A stretch of 56,447 bases of DNA from WJMB01 sp964581465 (lineage in GTDB: Bacteria; RBG-13-66-14): the NCBI GenBank assembly GCA_964581465.1, contig CAZOOP010000023.1, positions 1 to 56,447 on the forward strand, read 5' to 3'. This document shows, piece by piece, positions 27,406 to 37,218 of this stretch. The translations under genes were made by a program, and so were the position numbers. Within the stretch, counting starts at the first letter, position 1; every line of letters begins with the position of its first letter. Below the pieces are notes generated by a model. That model had not been told where the DNA came from, searched no databases, and saw only the letters and a list, made by a program, of their open reading frames with translations.

Positions 27406-27592
27406 GGACCTCGACAAAACCCGACTTCGGCCCTACCACCGGCCCGGTTCGATGATCGGGGAGGCGTTGGCACGTTTCTTGCAGCAGGGCGGGGCGCCGG
27501 TTGCTCGAAACCGACGGCGGGACTCCGCAAGAAACGTGCCAACGCCGGCGCCGGGCCGAGAGCTTATCGTGGGAGGGGTTTTGTCGAGGTCC
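27406..27592. repeat. Nested palindrome, copy 5
   Basis: Inner arms are at 27463-27482 and 27527-27546 (perfect, 44-nt loop AGCAGGGCGGGG...ACTCC). Outer arms are at 27406-27422 and 27576-27592 (17 bp, perfect; GGACCTCGACAAAACCC on the left). It lies 95 bp past the 3' end of the CcsA gene. Relic DNA is on the other side, so no gene start is served. Confidence 0.9.
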
Positions 27593-27686
27593 CGGCCGTG
27601 TCGCTTTACCATCGATGAGCAAGCGTCCCTGAAACGATACGCGGAAAACGGCGGCGGGATTCCCGCAATACCGGGCCGTTCGCCGG

Positions 27687-29357
27687 CTATCCGTAGGCGT
27701 GGAGTCCGCGGATGATCAGGTTGCTGAGCAGGTTCAGCACGGCCAGGATGAAGGGCAGCAGCGCCAGCCAGGCCAGGCGGCGATCTCGCCAGGGTTTGAC
27801 CCGTCGGGCGTGCAGGAAGAGCACCAGCACCAGCCAGACGAACAGGGCCAGGGTCTCCTTGGGGTCCCAGCTCCACCAGCTCCCCCAGGCCTGCTCGGCC
27901 CAGATCATCCCGGCGACGATGCCGCCGAGGGTGTAGAAGGGGAAGCTGATCAACAGCGACTTGTAGCTGTACTCCTCGAGTTCGAGGGTGCCGGGCAGCA
28001 GCCCCGCGCGGCGGGGGCGCTTGGTTCGACTCTTGATCAGGTACAAGACGGCGAAGACCATCCCGGCGGCCATGAAACCCTCGCCCACGGCGGTCAGGCC
28101 GACGTGGAGGATCATCCAGACGCTCTGCAGGGCCGGCATCAGTTGTTGGACGATGCGCGGCTCGGCGATGCCGGTCAGCGCCCAGATGCCGAAAACGAGG
28201 GCCATCGCGCCCAGACCGGCGTAATGGGCCTCGCGGCGCAGGGCGAAGTAGAGGAAGGCGCCGACGATGCACCAGGACAAAAGCACCAGGAACTCGAACA
28301 TCCCCGAGGTCGGGGAGTGCCCGGAGAGGATCCAGCGCAGAGCCAGGAAGATTGTGTGCCCGACGAAGCCCAGTCCGACGGCGCCCACACCCAGCCAGGA
28401 GAGCCGGGGCCGGGAGAAGACCAGGGCGGCGAGAAAGAGCAGTACGGCCAGGCCATAGGCGTAGTGGGTCCAGTCGAGGATGGGCAGGCGGTGGTAGGTG
28501 GCGTAGGCCCGCCGGAAATCGTCGTCGGGGTAACCGGAGCGCCATAGGTTGGCCTGGATCAAACGTTGGTGGAAGGCGTTGAGGGCTTCGGCGGTGACCC
28601 CGGCGTCGCCGGTGCGTGCGGCGCTGGTCAGCTCGCGGGCCAGAGCGTGGAGGGCGGCCTGGTCCTGAAGCTGGGAATAGGCGGCGTCGGCGGCGCCGAG
28701 CATCTCCGGGTCCATCCCGGTCTGGCTTTGATCGAACTCGGCCAGGGCGGCGTCGACGGCCAGGGGGTCTCCGCCCTGGAGGAGGTTGGACCAGCGACGG
28801 TCACCGGAGGCCAGGGGGGCCAGCCAGTTCAGGGCGGCCGTCTCGGCGTGGACGGCGATGAAGTCCAGGCGACGTCCGATGTCGCGCAGGTAGCGGCTCA
28901 GCTCCTCGTCGCCGGGGGATTCGAGCAATTCGCGGTAGCGCTCGTAGGCTTCGACGGGGCTGACGAACCCTCCCGTTTCCCCTTCCGTGCCGGGAAGAGC
29001 TGGCAGGTGGAAAACGGGTGCGCCGTCGGCGCCTCCGGTGAGGAACCAGAGGGCGAAGGCGGCTGGATCAAGCTCTCCGGCGACACCGGCGGGAGTGTCG
29101 CCCTGAGTGAGTTGATCGCGCAGGTGAACGGCGAAGGAGAGGAAGACCTCCTCGTTGCCGCCGACCTTGAGGCCCAGCTCGGCGAAGTCTTCGGGGATCG
29201 GCACCTCGCTCCAGAGCTCGGCGGTGTTGGCTCCGGCCTCGCGCCGCGGGGGAGCGACAGGCTCGACGGCGGGTCCGTAGGCCGCGACCGACGAGGCGCT
29301 CAATAGCAATGAGAAGGTCAAAGCAAAGGGCAGGGTGTTCCGGCGGCGGTCGCTCAT
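27687..29357 (-). CDS. ccsA: Cytochrome c maturation protein CcsA (system II)
   Basis: A 556-aa membrane protein of the heme-handling family that, with ResB, delivers and attaches heme to apocytochromes c outside the inner membrane. The first about 310 residues are a signal-anchored extracytoplasmic region. The C-terminal half has about eight transmembrane helices, including the tryptophan-rich heme loop WAEQAWGSWWSWDPKETLALF. Likely heme-ligand His residues occur in GFVGHTIFL, MILHVGLTAVGE and LFLHARRVKPW. Typical CcsA/CcsB is about 300-400 aa, so the large N-terminal domain is extra. The ATG at 29357 overlaps the ResB stop (ATGA). Confidence 0.9.
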   Translation of the reverse strand: MSDRRRNTLPFALTFSLLLSASSVAAYGPAVEPVAPPRREAGANTAELWSEVPIPEDFAELGLKVGGNEEVFLSFAVHLRDQLTQGDTPAGVAGELDPAAFALWFLTGGADGAPVFHLPALPGTEGETGGFVSPVEAYERYRELLESPGDEELSRYLRDIGRRLDFIAVHAETAALNWLAPLASGDRRWSNLLQGGDPLAVDAALAEFDQSQTGMDPEMLGAADAAYSQLQDQAALHALARELTSAARTGDAGVTAEALNAFHQRLIQANLWRSGYPDDDFRRAYATYHRLPILDWTHYAYGLAVLLFLAALVFSRPRLSWLGVGAVGLGFVGHTIFLALRWILSGHSPTSGMFEFLVLLSWCIVGAFLYFALRREAHYAGLGAMALVFGIWALTGIAEPRIVQQLMPALQSVWMILHVGLTAVGEGFMAAGMVFAVLYLIKSRTKRPRRAGLLPGTLELEEYSYKSLLISFPFYTLGGIVAGMIWAEQAWGSWWSWDPKETLALFVWLVLVLFLHARRVKPWRDRRLAWLALLPFILAVLNLLSNLIIRGLHAYG

Positions 29358-31210
29358 CCCAGACCACCCCCCTCCGGTGAGAGCAGGCGGCGCAGCTCGG
29401 CCTCGGTCAGACGGCGGGTTTCGATCTCCACCCGCCCATCGACGATGCTCAGCCACAGGCGTCTGTGCGGGAAGAAGAGCAGCAGCAGGGAGCCCAGCGC
29501 GGTCAGGGCGGCGGCGGGCCAGAAGAGCCACAGTCCGGGATCTCGCTTGACCAGCAAGCCGGTGATCGGCTCCTCATCGGCCAGACTGTAGGCCAGAGCG
29601 GTGTCTTCATCGAGGTGCGCCGTCGCCGTCGGATCGCTGTCGAGGGGTCGATCGAGAACGACCCGTTCACCGTCGGGGCCGCCTACGGTCAGGCCGAGCC
29701 CGCTTTCGAAGCCGACGAAGAGCACCCCGGCGAGTCGGGAAGCGATCCAACTGCCCTCGCCCGGGTAGTCGCCGCCCCAGCAGCGCAGAACCTCGACCTC
29801 CCCGGGTCGCTCCGGTCGCGGGGTCGAGGTGTAGCGAACGCTCCCCAGGATCAGTCGCAGGTTGAGTTCCTCCAAACGGGGATCGGTATAGCCCGCCTGG
29901 CGCTCATACACCGGGACCTCGTCGGCTAAAACCTCGCCATCGCGGTAGAGTTCTACGATTACCGCGGGGCCGATCCCCGCGTCGGGATCGGCGGGCAGGT
30001 ACTCCCGGGCACGCACCCGGTAGGGCGAGTCAGGCAGGGTCACGGCCTCGCCGCCCAGGGGAGCCTGAACGAAACCGCCGCCCCGAACCGGCGCGGGCGG
30101 GACATCGGAAGACGTTTCGACGGGTGAGGGCTCGGGGCTTACCGGTTCATCGGTGTTGGCTTCTCCGAGCGGGGCGGGAGCATCGTCGAGGACCGGCGGA
30201 CTAACCGCGGCCGGATCGGATTCCGAGGTTTCTTCATCCGCCGGGGTACCGCCATCGTCATCCGGCAAGGCGGCGTCTTCCGGTGGCGTGCTCAGCTCCT
30301 CGAACTCGACGGGCGGCGCTTCGGCGCGCAGTTCGACGGCGGTGGGATAGAGGGCGGAGTGGATGTGGGCGCCCAACTCGGCGGCGTAAGCCTCCAAGGA
30401 CTCGGGAGGACCCACGAGAAGCTCGACGGGGCTGCGCTCGTCGACCAGATACTGGTAGAAGGTCAGCCCGTCGACGCGGTGGGGGTGGTTAACTTCGATC
30501 CTGGCGGGCTCAGAGCCTTCACCGTCGAGGGGACGTGTCGTCAACTCGGTGTAGTAGGTCAGCACCTTGTCGGAGTTGGGGTCTCTCAGCGTGTCGAAAT
30601 CGGTGGCGACCACCTCGAGCTCGCCAAGCTCCGGCGGCAGCAGTTGGGCCTGACCTTCGAAGAGCACCAGCAGGCTCTCCCGCTCCAGGGTCACCTTGAA
30701 CAGGCCGGCCAGGAGAAACAGGACCGCTCCAAGATGCAGCGCTAGCGAAGCCCACCAGCCGAAGGCGCTGTGCTCGGCGCTGAGGGATTCCTCGCTCGGT
30801 TTTTTCACCTTCCAGCCGCGGCGCTTAAGCCGCGAGGAGGTCAGAGTGATGAAGCGGCGGGGCTCGGTGGAAACATTGAAGGAGAAGTCGACACGGCCGC
30901 TCGTTTTCGCGCCGCTGCGTAGCCTGCCGCGCAGCCGATTGGCCACGCAGGCGACCAGGGAGAGGGCGAGCAGGACCTCCAGGGCAACGAAGTAGAAGGC
31001 TCCGAAGACGTCGTCGAGGCCCAGGGCGAAGATGATTCCGCTCCAGCCCTCGCCGTAGAGCTCCAGGTAAGCGTGGGGCGGCGCGTTTTGGATAACGAAG
31101 GCGCCGACCAGAGACAGCAGGGCCAGCGTCGTCAACAACCAGAACAGCACCCGCAGAGAACTGAACCAGGCCCACAGCCGCCGAAGAAAGCGGGGCTTCT
31201 TCTCCACCAT
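29354..31210 (-). CDS. resB: ResB/Ccs1-family cytochrome c biogenesis protein
   Basis: A 618-aa partner of CcsA in system II cytochrome c maturation. The N-terminal helices include LRVLFWLLTTLALLSLVGAFV (about 20-40) and a second pair at 60-90; a third is near 150-170 and the last near 570-590 (LFWPAAALTALGSLLLLFF). Between the ResB extracytoplasmic segments sits an acidic, Pro/Ser/Glu-rich stretch of about 75 residues (about 305-380) that looks disordered and is not a usual ResB part. I chose ATG at 31210 because GGGAG lies 7 bp upstream. It is cotranscribed with ccsA. Confidence 0.88.
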   Translation of the reverse strand: MVEKKPRFLRRLWAWFSSLRVLFWLLTTLALLSLVGAFVIQNAPPHAYLELYGEGWSGIIFALGLDDVFGAFYFVALEVLLALSLVACVANRLRGRLRSGAKTSGRVDFSFNVSTEPRRFITLTSSRLKRRGWKVKKPSEESLSAEHSAFGWWASLALHLGAVLFLLAGLFKVTLERESLLVLFEGQAQLLPPELGELEVVATDFDTLRDPNSDKVLTYYTELTTRPLDGEGSEPARIEVNHPHRVDGLTFYQYLVDERSPVELLVGPPESLEAYAAELGAHIHSALYPTAVELRAEAPPVEFEELSTPPEDAALPDDDGGTPADEETSESDPAAVSPPVLDDAPAPLGEANTDEPVSPEPSPVETSSDVPPAPVRGGGFVQAPLGGEAVTLPDSPYRVRAREYLPADPDAGIGPAVIVELYRDGEVLADEVPVYERQAGYTDPRLEELNLRLILGSVRYTSTPRPERPGEVEVLRCWGGDYPGEGSWIASRLAGVLFVGFESGLGLTVGGPDGERVVLDRPLDSDPTATAHLDEDTALAYSLADEEPITGLLVKRDPGLWLFWPAAALTALGSLLLLFFPHRRLWLSIVDGRVEIETRRLTEAELRRLLSPEGGGLG

Positions 31211-31300
31211 ATCATCTCCCGTCAATGGATCGACTCAGGCAAGGCCTAGACTATACCACCCGCGGGGAGTACGGGGCAAGACGGGTGACGGATTAGTGGA

Positions 31301-32815
31301 TTACCAGACGAGTTCCAGACGGGCGCCCAGACTGAGCGAGAGGGGCGGAGCGGCGGCGGTGCTGCGGAGTTCCTGTTCCAGCAGATTCCGTGTGTAGAGG
31401 GCGACCCCGAGGAAATCGTCGATGGTGAAGGCCACCTCGACGTCCAGGGCTAGTTGGGCGGGAATCTCTCCCCCCGCGCCGTCGGCCCGCGGTCCGAGGA
31501 AGTCGCCGCCGAGCTCGAAGCCGAGCCACTCCAGCGGTTCGAGCGATAGCGAGAGCTCGCAACTGTGCTCGGCGTGGTGGGGCACGGGTTCGGGGAGGGG
31601 AGCGCGGCGGAAGGCGGCGGGGTCGGCGTACTCGTAGTCCAGGGTCAAGCGCCCGCGCCAACGGCTCGCCGGCAGTGTGTAGTCGACGAAGGCCCCCAGG
31701 ACCAACAGCTCGCGGTCGGTTCCCCGGCGGCGCTCCAGAGCGTCCGGTCCGGTGAGGACCAGCTCCACGGGCTCGACGAGGCGGCGGTAACCTCCGCGCA
31801 CACCGGCGATGGAGGTTTCGGCCAGGTGCAGGGAGTACTCGAGGTAATAGTTCTCGCTCAGCTTCATCCGCGGTCCGACCCCGCCGGCGAGACCCTCGAG
31901 GCCGAAGCGGCCGTCAGCGGCGTCGGGCTGCTCGGCGGCGCGGCTGCCAACCAGACTGATCAGGGACAACGGACCGATCAACAGCCGCACGGCGCCGTCG
32001 TAGAGCAGGTGGGGCGTCCCATCGTAGGCCAATCCCACCCCGGTGGTCAGGAAGATCATCCGATCCAGGGTGAATGTGTTGACCAGATCGAAGGCGCCCG
32101 AAAGCGAAGCATCCCCGCCGGGTCGGCGTATTCCGGCGTCCACGGTGAGATAGTCGTCGGCGCCGATGAACAGTCGCAGGCCCAAATCGGCGGCCAGCTC
32201 GGCGTCTTCGAGCTCGTCGCGGCCCCGCTGGCTGAACTCGTCGAAACCCAGGCGGGCGAAAGTGGTCAGTCCCGGACGGGGGCACCAGACGCCCAAAAGG
32301 TCGCCGAACCAGCTCTGCTGTTCCTGCCGGTAGCCGTCGCCGTCGAAACTCCAGGCGTCGTAGCCACCGTTGAGAATCACCCGGTGACCCTCCCGGGGCA
32401 ACCAGCCCGCGCCGGCCCGGAAGCCTCCCGTCCCGCGCGGGAAAGTGTCGCGCTCCCGGGTGCCGTACTCGGCCCGCAGATGGTAAGCGAACTCGCCCAG
32501 CTCAAGGGCGTGCTCGAGGCGACCCCGGCCGTCCAGGGAGTCGTCCAGGGAGCCGGTGACCCGGAAGTGTTGGTTGCGGGCCGGGGCGAAGAGGGGATCG
32601 CCCAGGAGCTCGACCTCGGGGGCGTAGGATTCCTCGATGAAACGGCTTCCGGCGGTCAACACACGCTCGTCGAAGGCCTCTACGGCGGCCGGTCCGGGAT
32701 CGTCGACGCCGAGCAGGGCGAAAGTCTCGGCGAAGGCGGTCTCCTCGGCGCGATTGGCGGCCCGGGAAGCGACCGCCAACAGAACGAGCAACGGGACTGT
32801 GGCGCGGAGTCTCAC
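31301..32815 (-). CDS. Predicted outer-membrane beta-barrel protein
   Basis: A 504-aa exported protein with a signal peptide (RLRATVPLLVLLAVASRAA). From about residue 90, repeated amphipathic strands of TonB-receptor style (for example AYHLRAEYGTRERDT, RVILNGGYDAWSFDGDG, YYLEYSLHLAETSIAGVRGGYRRL) end with LSLSLGARLELVW, a terminal-aromatic outer-membrane strand. No plug domain is present. Its start overlaps the stop of the upstream TPR gene by 4 bp, so the two are translationally coupled. The ligand is unknown. Confidence 0.7.
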   Translation of the reverse strand: MRLRATVPLLVLLAVASRAANRAEETAFAETFALLGVDDPGPAAVEAFDERVLTAGSRFIEESYAPEVELLGDPLFAPARNQHFRVTGSLDDSLDGRGRLEHALELGEFAYHLRAEYGTRERDTFPRGTGGFRAGAGWLPREGHRVILNGGYDAWSFDGDGYRQEQQSWFGDLLGVWCPRPGLTTFARLGFDEFSQRGRDELEDAELAADLGLRLFIGADDYLTVDAGIRRPGGDASLSGAFDLVNTFTLDRMIFLTTGVGLAYDGTPHLLYDGAVRLLIGPLSLISLVGSRAAEQPDAADGRFGLEGLAGGVGPRMKLSENYYLEYSLHLAETSIAGVRGGYRRLVEPVELVLTGPDALERRRGTDRELLVLGAFVDYTLPASRWRGRLTLDYEYADPAAFRRAPLPEPVPHHAEHSCELSLSLEPLEWLGFELGGDFLGPRADGAGGEIPAQLALDVEVAFTIDDFLGVALYTRNLLEQELRSTAAAPPLSLSLGARLELVW

Positions 32816-35418
32816 TCTAACACCGCCAGACGCTCGGCGGCCCGGTCTTGATAGGTCTGGGCGTAATCGCCCTCGACGACCTTGGTGTACTGGCGTCGGG
32901 CGGCCTGGGGCTGGTCGCGGCGCTCGTAGATGTTGGCGCGGCGCAGGATCGAGCGGGCGGAGTAGGAAGGGTAGTCTCCGCCGTAGTCGTCGACAAGACG
33001 CTGGAAGAGGGCCAGGGATTCATCGAAGGCGGCGATGCCGTAGTTCAACTCGCCGAGCCAGAAGAGTGCCTGGACGGCGATGTCGGGGTCCCGGCTCTCG
33101 GCGGCCAGGCGGTGATGTTCCAGGGCCCGGGATTCGTAACCGGCCTCCTGCTCGACGAAGCCCAGCTCCAGGTGGGCCAGGTCCAGCCAGTTCCGCGAGG
33201 GCTCGGCGGCGATGATCCGCTCAAGGGCCATCCGCGCCGGTCCGGGCTGGTGCAGCTCTCGGTAGATCCCGGCCAGCTCGTAGTTGGCCCGCAGCCAGTC
33301 CAGGCCTCCCGGGTACTGGTGGATCAGGATATTGTAATGCTCCAGGGCCAGGTTGTAGTCGCCGCCGCGACGCGCGGCCCGGGCCAACTGGAAGTGCAGG
33401 CCCGCGCGGCCCGGTCCCGCCGGGGTCTGGTCCAGGGCGCTCTCGAGCAGGGCGATCACCTCGGCGTCGTCGCCGCTCTCGGCCAGACAGCGGGCCAGCT
33501 CCGCCGAGGCCGCGGCCAGCTCGGCGCTGTCCGAATGCTCTTCGAGGATGCGCCGGTAGTGGGCGCAGGCGGAGTCGACGTCGCCGCGATCCCGGTGGTG
33601 CCGGGCGATGGTCAGCAGCAGCTCCGGGGCCAGGTAGCTGCCGGGGCGCAGCCGCAGATAGGCCTCGGTGGCCTCGATCACGTCGGCGTAATCGCCCAGA
33701 CGCCAGGCGCTGAGCTCTGCACCGTAGAGGGCGTCGTCGGCCACCTCGCTGAGAGGGGTGGCGGCGCCCAAATCGGCGTAGAGACGCCGGGCGGCGGCGA
33801 ACTCGTCCAGGGCGTAGTGGCAGTCGGCGCGGCGCAGATCGGCGTAGTCGGCGTAGCGCGAGCGCGGATACTCGTCGCGCAGGCGTTCGAAGAGCGGAAG
33901 AGCTTCGAGGTGGCGGCCGGTCTCGAAGGCCGCCTGGGCGATCAGGTAGAGGGCGTCGTCGGCCAGCTCGTCGGCGGGAAAAGAATCGACCAGGGCGGCG
34001 TAATCGTTCTGACCGCGCTGGTGCTCTCCGGCGCGGATGTAAGCTTGGCCGCGGCTGAACAGGGCCACCGGGGCTAGCTCTCCGGCGGGGGCGGTCTCGA
34101 GCAGAGCGCTGTAACGCTCCACGGCCAGGCGGTGGCGTCCGGTGTTGGTGGCGATATCGCCCAGCTCGAGCAGGGCGTTGTCGGCCAGGCTCCCCCCGGC
34201 GGCGTAGACTGGCAGGAAGAGCTCCTCGGCGCGACGCGGCGCATCGCCGCGCATCGCCGACATGGCCCGCCAGTATGAGGCCGCGTCGCCGCCGTCCGGA
34301 GCGGCCACTCCGGCGAAGACCTCCTCGGCGGCGGCGTAGTCCCGCATCCGATAGAGGCACAGCCCCTGTTTGAAGCGGGCGGTCCGGGCCTCACCACCGC
34401 GGGCCTCGTCGGCGGCCAGGCCGAAGTAATGGGCGCCGACGGTGTAGTCGCCACCGGCCAGGGCGCTTTCGGCCAGGAGAACGCGCGCGCCGGAACCGTA
34501 AACGCCGTCATCCAGCAGTCCCGCGGCCAGGGCCTCGGCGGCGGCGTAGTCGCCGAGGTGGTAGTCGGCCCAGCCCAGGTAGTAGCGCGCCGCGGCGATC
34601 TCGTCGTCGCCGATCAGCTCCGAGGCCGGAGGGTCGGTCTGGGCCCCACGGCTGATCCTTCCGAGGGATTCGGCGGCGCCGGTGTAATCCTCCAGAATGT
34701 AGAGGGTCAGGCCGTACTCGAATTCGGCGCGGTCGCTCAAGGGATGGGCGGCCGAGCGGGCCTCGGCGTAGGAGCGTCGGGCCTCCTCGTAGCGGCCAGC
34801 GGCGGCCAGGGTGCGTCCAAGCCAGTAGTCCACCTGGGCGCGCACCGGCGGCGCGGCGCAGCCCTCCCGGGCAGCCCGCAGCTCCTCGATGGCTCCGTCG
34901 AGGTCGTCGAGCTGTACCTGGGCCTGGGCCATAGCGAAGTGGACCCCCCAGGAAACCTCGTCGTCGGCGCTCTCGCGCTCCATACGCCGGTAGGCCTCCA
35001 GGGCGCCGGCGTAGTCCCCGGCGTCGTAGAGCGACTCGCCCAGGCGATAGAGGGCGTAGCCCCGGGTCTGGACCCCGGCGGAGAGACGGGAGGCCGCGCG
35101 GTAGCTCTGCGCCGCGCGGAGGTGGTCGCCCTGTTCGGCGTAACCCCGACCCAACATGAACAGGGAACGCTCCAGGTGCCGCTGGTTGGGCCGCTCCAGG
35201 ATCAACGCTTCCAGATGCTCGGTGGCCAGGGCGGACCGGCTGCGCGCCAGCTCGGCGGAGCCCAGGACCCACAGGGCCTCGGTATCCTGTTCGATCAGCG
35301 CCGCCGGGGTGGCCTGAAGAGCGGCGGCCGCGAACAGGCCGCGCTCGAAGAGCTCCTCCTGCGCCGGACAGGCGAGGACGAGGACCACCATCAGGACTGT
35401 CAGAGCGCGCTGGGGCAT
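32812..35418 (-). CDS. Exported tetratricopeptide-repeat protein
   Basis: An 868-aa protein made almost entirely of TPR units (over 15), after a short N-terminal hydrophobic stretch (MPQRALTVLMVVLVLACPAQ) that looks like a signal or lipoprotein-type sequence. Repeats follow the A-x-x-Y/L-G...A...Y pattern, for example ALYRLGESLYDAGDYAGALEAYRRM and ALYLIAQAAFETGRHLEALPLFERL. Such proteins are periplasmic scaffolds, related in style to YbgF/BamD. Coupling to the barrel gene suggests a role in its assembly or function, but this is inference. I chose ATG at 35418 because the upstream extension is Arg-rich and non-conserved-looking. Confidence 0.85.
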   Translation of the reverse strand: MPQRALTVLMVVLVLACPAQEELFERGLFAAAALQATPAALIEQDTEALWVLGSAELARSRSALATEHLEALILERPNQRHLERSLFMLGRGYAEQGDHLRAAQSYRAASRLSAGVQTRGYALYRLGESLYDAGDYAGALEAYRRMERESADDEVSWGVHFAMAQAQVQLDDLDGAIEELRAAREGCAAPPVRAQVDYWLGRTLAAAGRYEEARRSYAEARSAAHPLSDRAEFEYGLTLYILEDYTGAAESLGRISRGAQTDPPASELIGDDEIAAARYYLGWADYHLGDYAAAEALAAGLLDDGVYGSGARVLLAESALAGGDYTVGAHYFGLAADEARGGEARTARFKQGLCLYRMRDYAAAEEVFAGVAAPDGGDAASYWRAMSAMRGDAPRRAEELFLPVYAAGGSLADNALLELGDIATNTGRHRLAVERYSALLETAPAGELAPVALFSRGQAYIRAGEHQRGQNDYAALVDSFPADELADDALYLIAQAAFETGRHLEALPLFERLRDEYPRSRYADYADLRRADCHYALDEFAAARRLYADLGAATPLSEVADDALYGAELSAWRLGDYADVIEATEAYLRLRPGSYLAPELLLTIARHHRDRGDVDSACAHYRRILEEHSDSAELAAASAELARCLAESGDDAEVIALLESALDQTPAGPGRAGLHFQLARAARRGGDYNLALEHYNILIHQYPGGLDWLRANYELAGIYRELHQPGPARMALERIIAAEPSRNWLDLAHLELGFVEQEAGYESRALEHHRLAAESRDPDIAVQALFWLGELNYGIAAFDESLALFQRLVDDYGGDYPSYSARSILRRANIYERRDQPQAARRQYTKVVEGDYAQTYQDRAAERLAVLE

Positions 35419-35710
35419 TGCCGCCGGGCTTTCTGAACGAGGGGTTGAGCGTCTGCGGGGTCGGCGATTGTACGACCGGGCCGGTTCGCGGTCAAGGCGC
35501 GGGGTGTGTTTAAAAGCCGACCGCCCAAACGGGCAACCGCCAACCCAACTACCTGACAAACCTAGCCTTATCCCAGACCAACCTCGCCAGGAAAAAACCT
35601 CTAAAATAGCTGAAGGTCCAAATACATTATATCACATTGCCCGGGGAGATTCCGTTTTCAGCGAAGTCCGTTAAAACCAAACTGAACCTTTTCGACCACT
35701 GGAAAAACCC

Positions 35711-35739
35711 TTGCCGCCGCCGGGCCGTCGTGGTAGGAT
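35711..35739 (+). promoter_or_regulatory. Putative promoter of purA
   Basis: TTGCCG (35711-35716), 17 bp and TAGGAT (35734-35739), with the purA start 37 bp further on. It matches the housekeeping pattern only moderately. Confidence 0.45.
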
Positions 35740-35775
35740 ACACAGGTTTTGCGTTCAACCCAACCTGGAGGAAAA

Positions 35776-37050
35776 ATGTCGACAATCGTGGTCGTGGGCG
35801 CCCAGTGGGGCGATGAGGGCAAGGGCAAGGTCGTGGACTGCCTCTCGGAACGGGCCGACATGGTGGTCCGCTTCAACGGTGGAGCCAACGCCGGCCATAC
35901 CATCATCGTCGGCGACGAGGAGTACGTGCTGCATCTGGTGCCCTCGGGCGTAGTGCGGCCACGCTCGGCCTGCGTCATCGGCAACGGCTGCGTCGTCGAC
36001 GTCGATCTCCTGCTCACCGAGATCGAAGAGCTCTCGGCCCGGGGGATCGACTTGGCCGACCGCCTCTTCGTCTCCGGTTTCGCCCATATCGTGCTGCCCC
36101 ACCACAAGGCCGCCGACGGTGCCCTCGAGGACGCCGCCGCCGCGCCCATCGGCACCACCCGCCGCGGCATCGGACCCACCTACTCCGACAAATACGCCCG
36201 CTACGGCGTACGGATGGAGGACCTCCTCGACGCCGGCGACCTGCGCCGCAAGCTCGAGGTCGCCTATGCCTACCGCGAGCGCTGGACCGGCTCCGGCGCC
36301 TACCCGCCCCTCGATGAGGTCTACGAGCACCTGCGCTCCCTGGGACCCAAGCTGGCCCCCTACATCGTCGACACCTCGCTGTTGATAAACGACTACGTCG
36401 CCCGACGCAAGCAGGTGCTCCTCGAGGGCGCCCAGGGCACCCTGCTCGACGTCGACTTCGGCACCTACCCCTACGTGACCAGCTCCAACCCGGTGGCCGC
36501 CTTCGCCGCCATCGGCGCCGGACTCGGCCTGGGGCGCATCGACCGCTGCCTGGGCGTCGTCAAGGCCTACCTGACCCGCGTCGGTGAGGGACCCTTTCCC
36601 ACCGAGCAGAGCAACGATGTCGGCCGCTACCTGCAGGACACCGGCTACGAGTACGGCCGCACCACCGGACGGCCCCGCCGCTGCGGCTGGCTCGACATGG
36701 TCCCCCTGCGCCTGGCCGCCCGGGTCAACGGCTTCGACGGCCTGGTCGTCTCGAAAATGGACGTCCTCGACGACCTCGACGAGATCCCGGTCTGCCGGGC
36801 CTACCGCCTGCGCGGTCGCGAGTACACCGAGATGCCCCTGCCCGTGGCCCTGCTCGAAGAGGCCGAACCGGTCTACGAGACCCTGCCCGGCTGGAAGACC
36901 GACACCTCGGCAATCACCTCCTGGGACGACCTGCCGCCCCAGGCCCGCGACTACCTCAACTACATCTCCGCAGGCTGCGGCGTGCCCGTGACCGCCATCA
37001 GCGTGGGCCAGCGCCGCGACCAGATCATCTGGATCAAGTGGGGGATTTAG
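35776..37050 (+). CDS. purA: Adenylosuccinate synthetase
   Basis: The GTP-dependent step IMP + Asp to adenylosuccinate in AMP synthesis. The protein has 424 aa, full length. Motifs: the P-loop GAQWGDEGKGKVVD (residues 8-21), the catalytic D13 and H41 region (GGANAGHTI), TTRRGIGPTYSDK for IMP binding, and the C-terminal GTP-binding block. The ATG at 35776 has GGAGG 5 bp upstream. It is monocistronic between its promoter and a strong terminator. Confidence 0.97.
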   Translation: MSTIVVVGAQWGDEGKGKVVDCLSERADMVVRFNGGANAGHTIIVGDEEYVLHLVPSGVVRPRSACVIGNGCVVDVDLLLTEIEELSARGIDLADRLFVSGFAHIVLPHHKAADGALEDAAAAPIGTTRRGIGPTYSDKYARYGVRMEDLLDAGDLRRKLEVAYAYRERWTGSGAYPPLDEVYEHLRSLGPKLAPYIVDTSLLINDYVARRKQVLLEGAQGTLLDVDFGTYPYVTSSNPVAAFAAIGAGLGLGRIDRCLGVVKAYLTRVGEGPFPTEQSNDVGRYLQDTGYEYGRTTGRPRRCGWLDMVPLRLAARVNGFDGLVVSKMDVLDDLDEIPVCRAYRLRGREYTEMPLPVALLEEAEPVYETLPGWKTDTSAITSWDDLPPQARDYLNYISAGCGVPVTAISVGQRRDQIIWIKWGI

Positions 37051-37076
37051 GACCGGTGTAAACGAATACAGACCGC

Positions 37077-37107
37077 AAGGGACGGGCTTCGGCCCGTCCC
37101 TTTCTTC
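37077..37107 (+). terminator. Rho-independent terminator of purA
   Basis: AAGGGACGGGC pairs with GCCCGTCCCTT (11 bp, TTCG loop), followed by a T-rich stretch. Confidence 0.92.
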
Positions 37108-37166
37108 TTGACAAAGCAGAATACTCCACCTAACATTAACATTAGTTTTCACTTTCAACCATCATT

Positions 37167-37193
37167 GCTGTCTAGGCTGTCTAGGCTGTCTGG
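37167..37193 (+). repeat. Three 9-bp tandem repeats upstream of the sorting-domain gene
   Basis: The unit GCTGTCTAG occurs three times, the last copy ending GG. It lies 26-52 bp before the start codon at 37219, in the leader or promoter region, so copy-number change could affect expression. Confidence 0.75.
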
Positions 37194-37218
37194 TGGTAGA
37201 CCTCAAAGGGGGCGGAGA

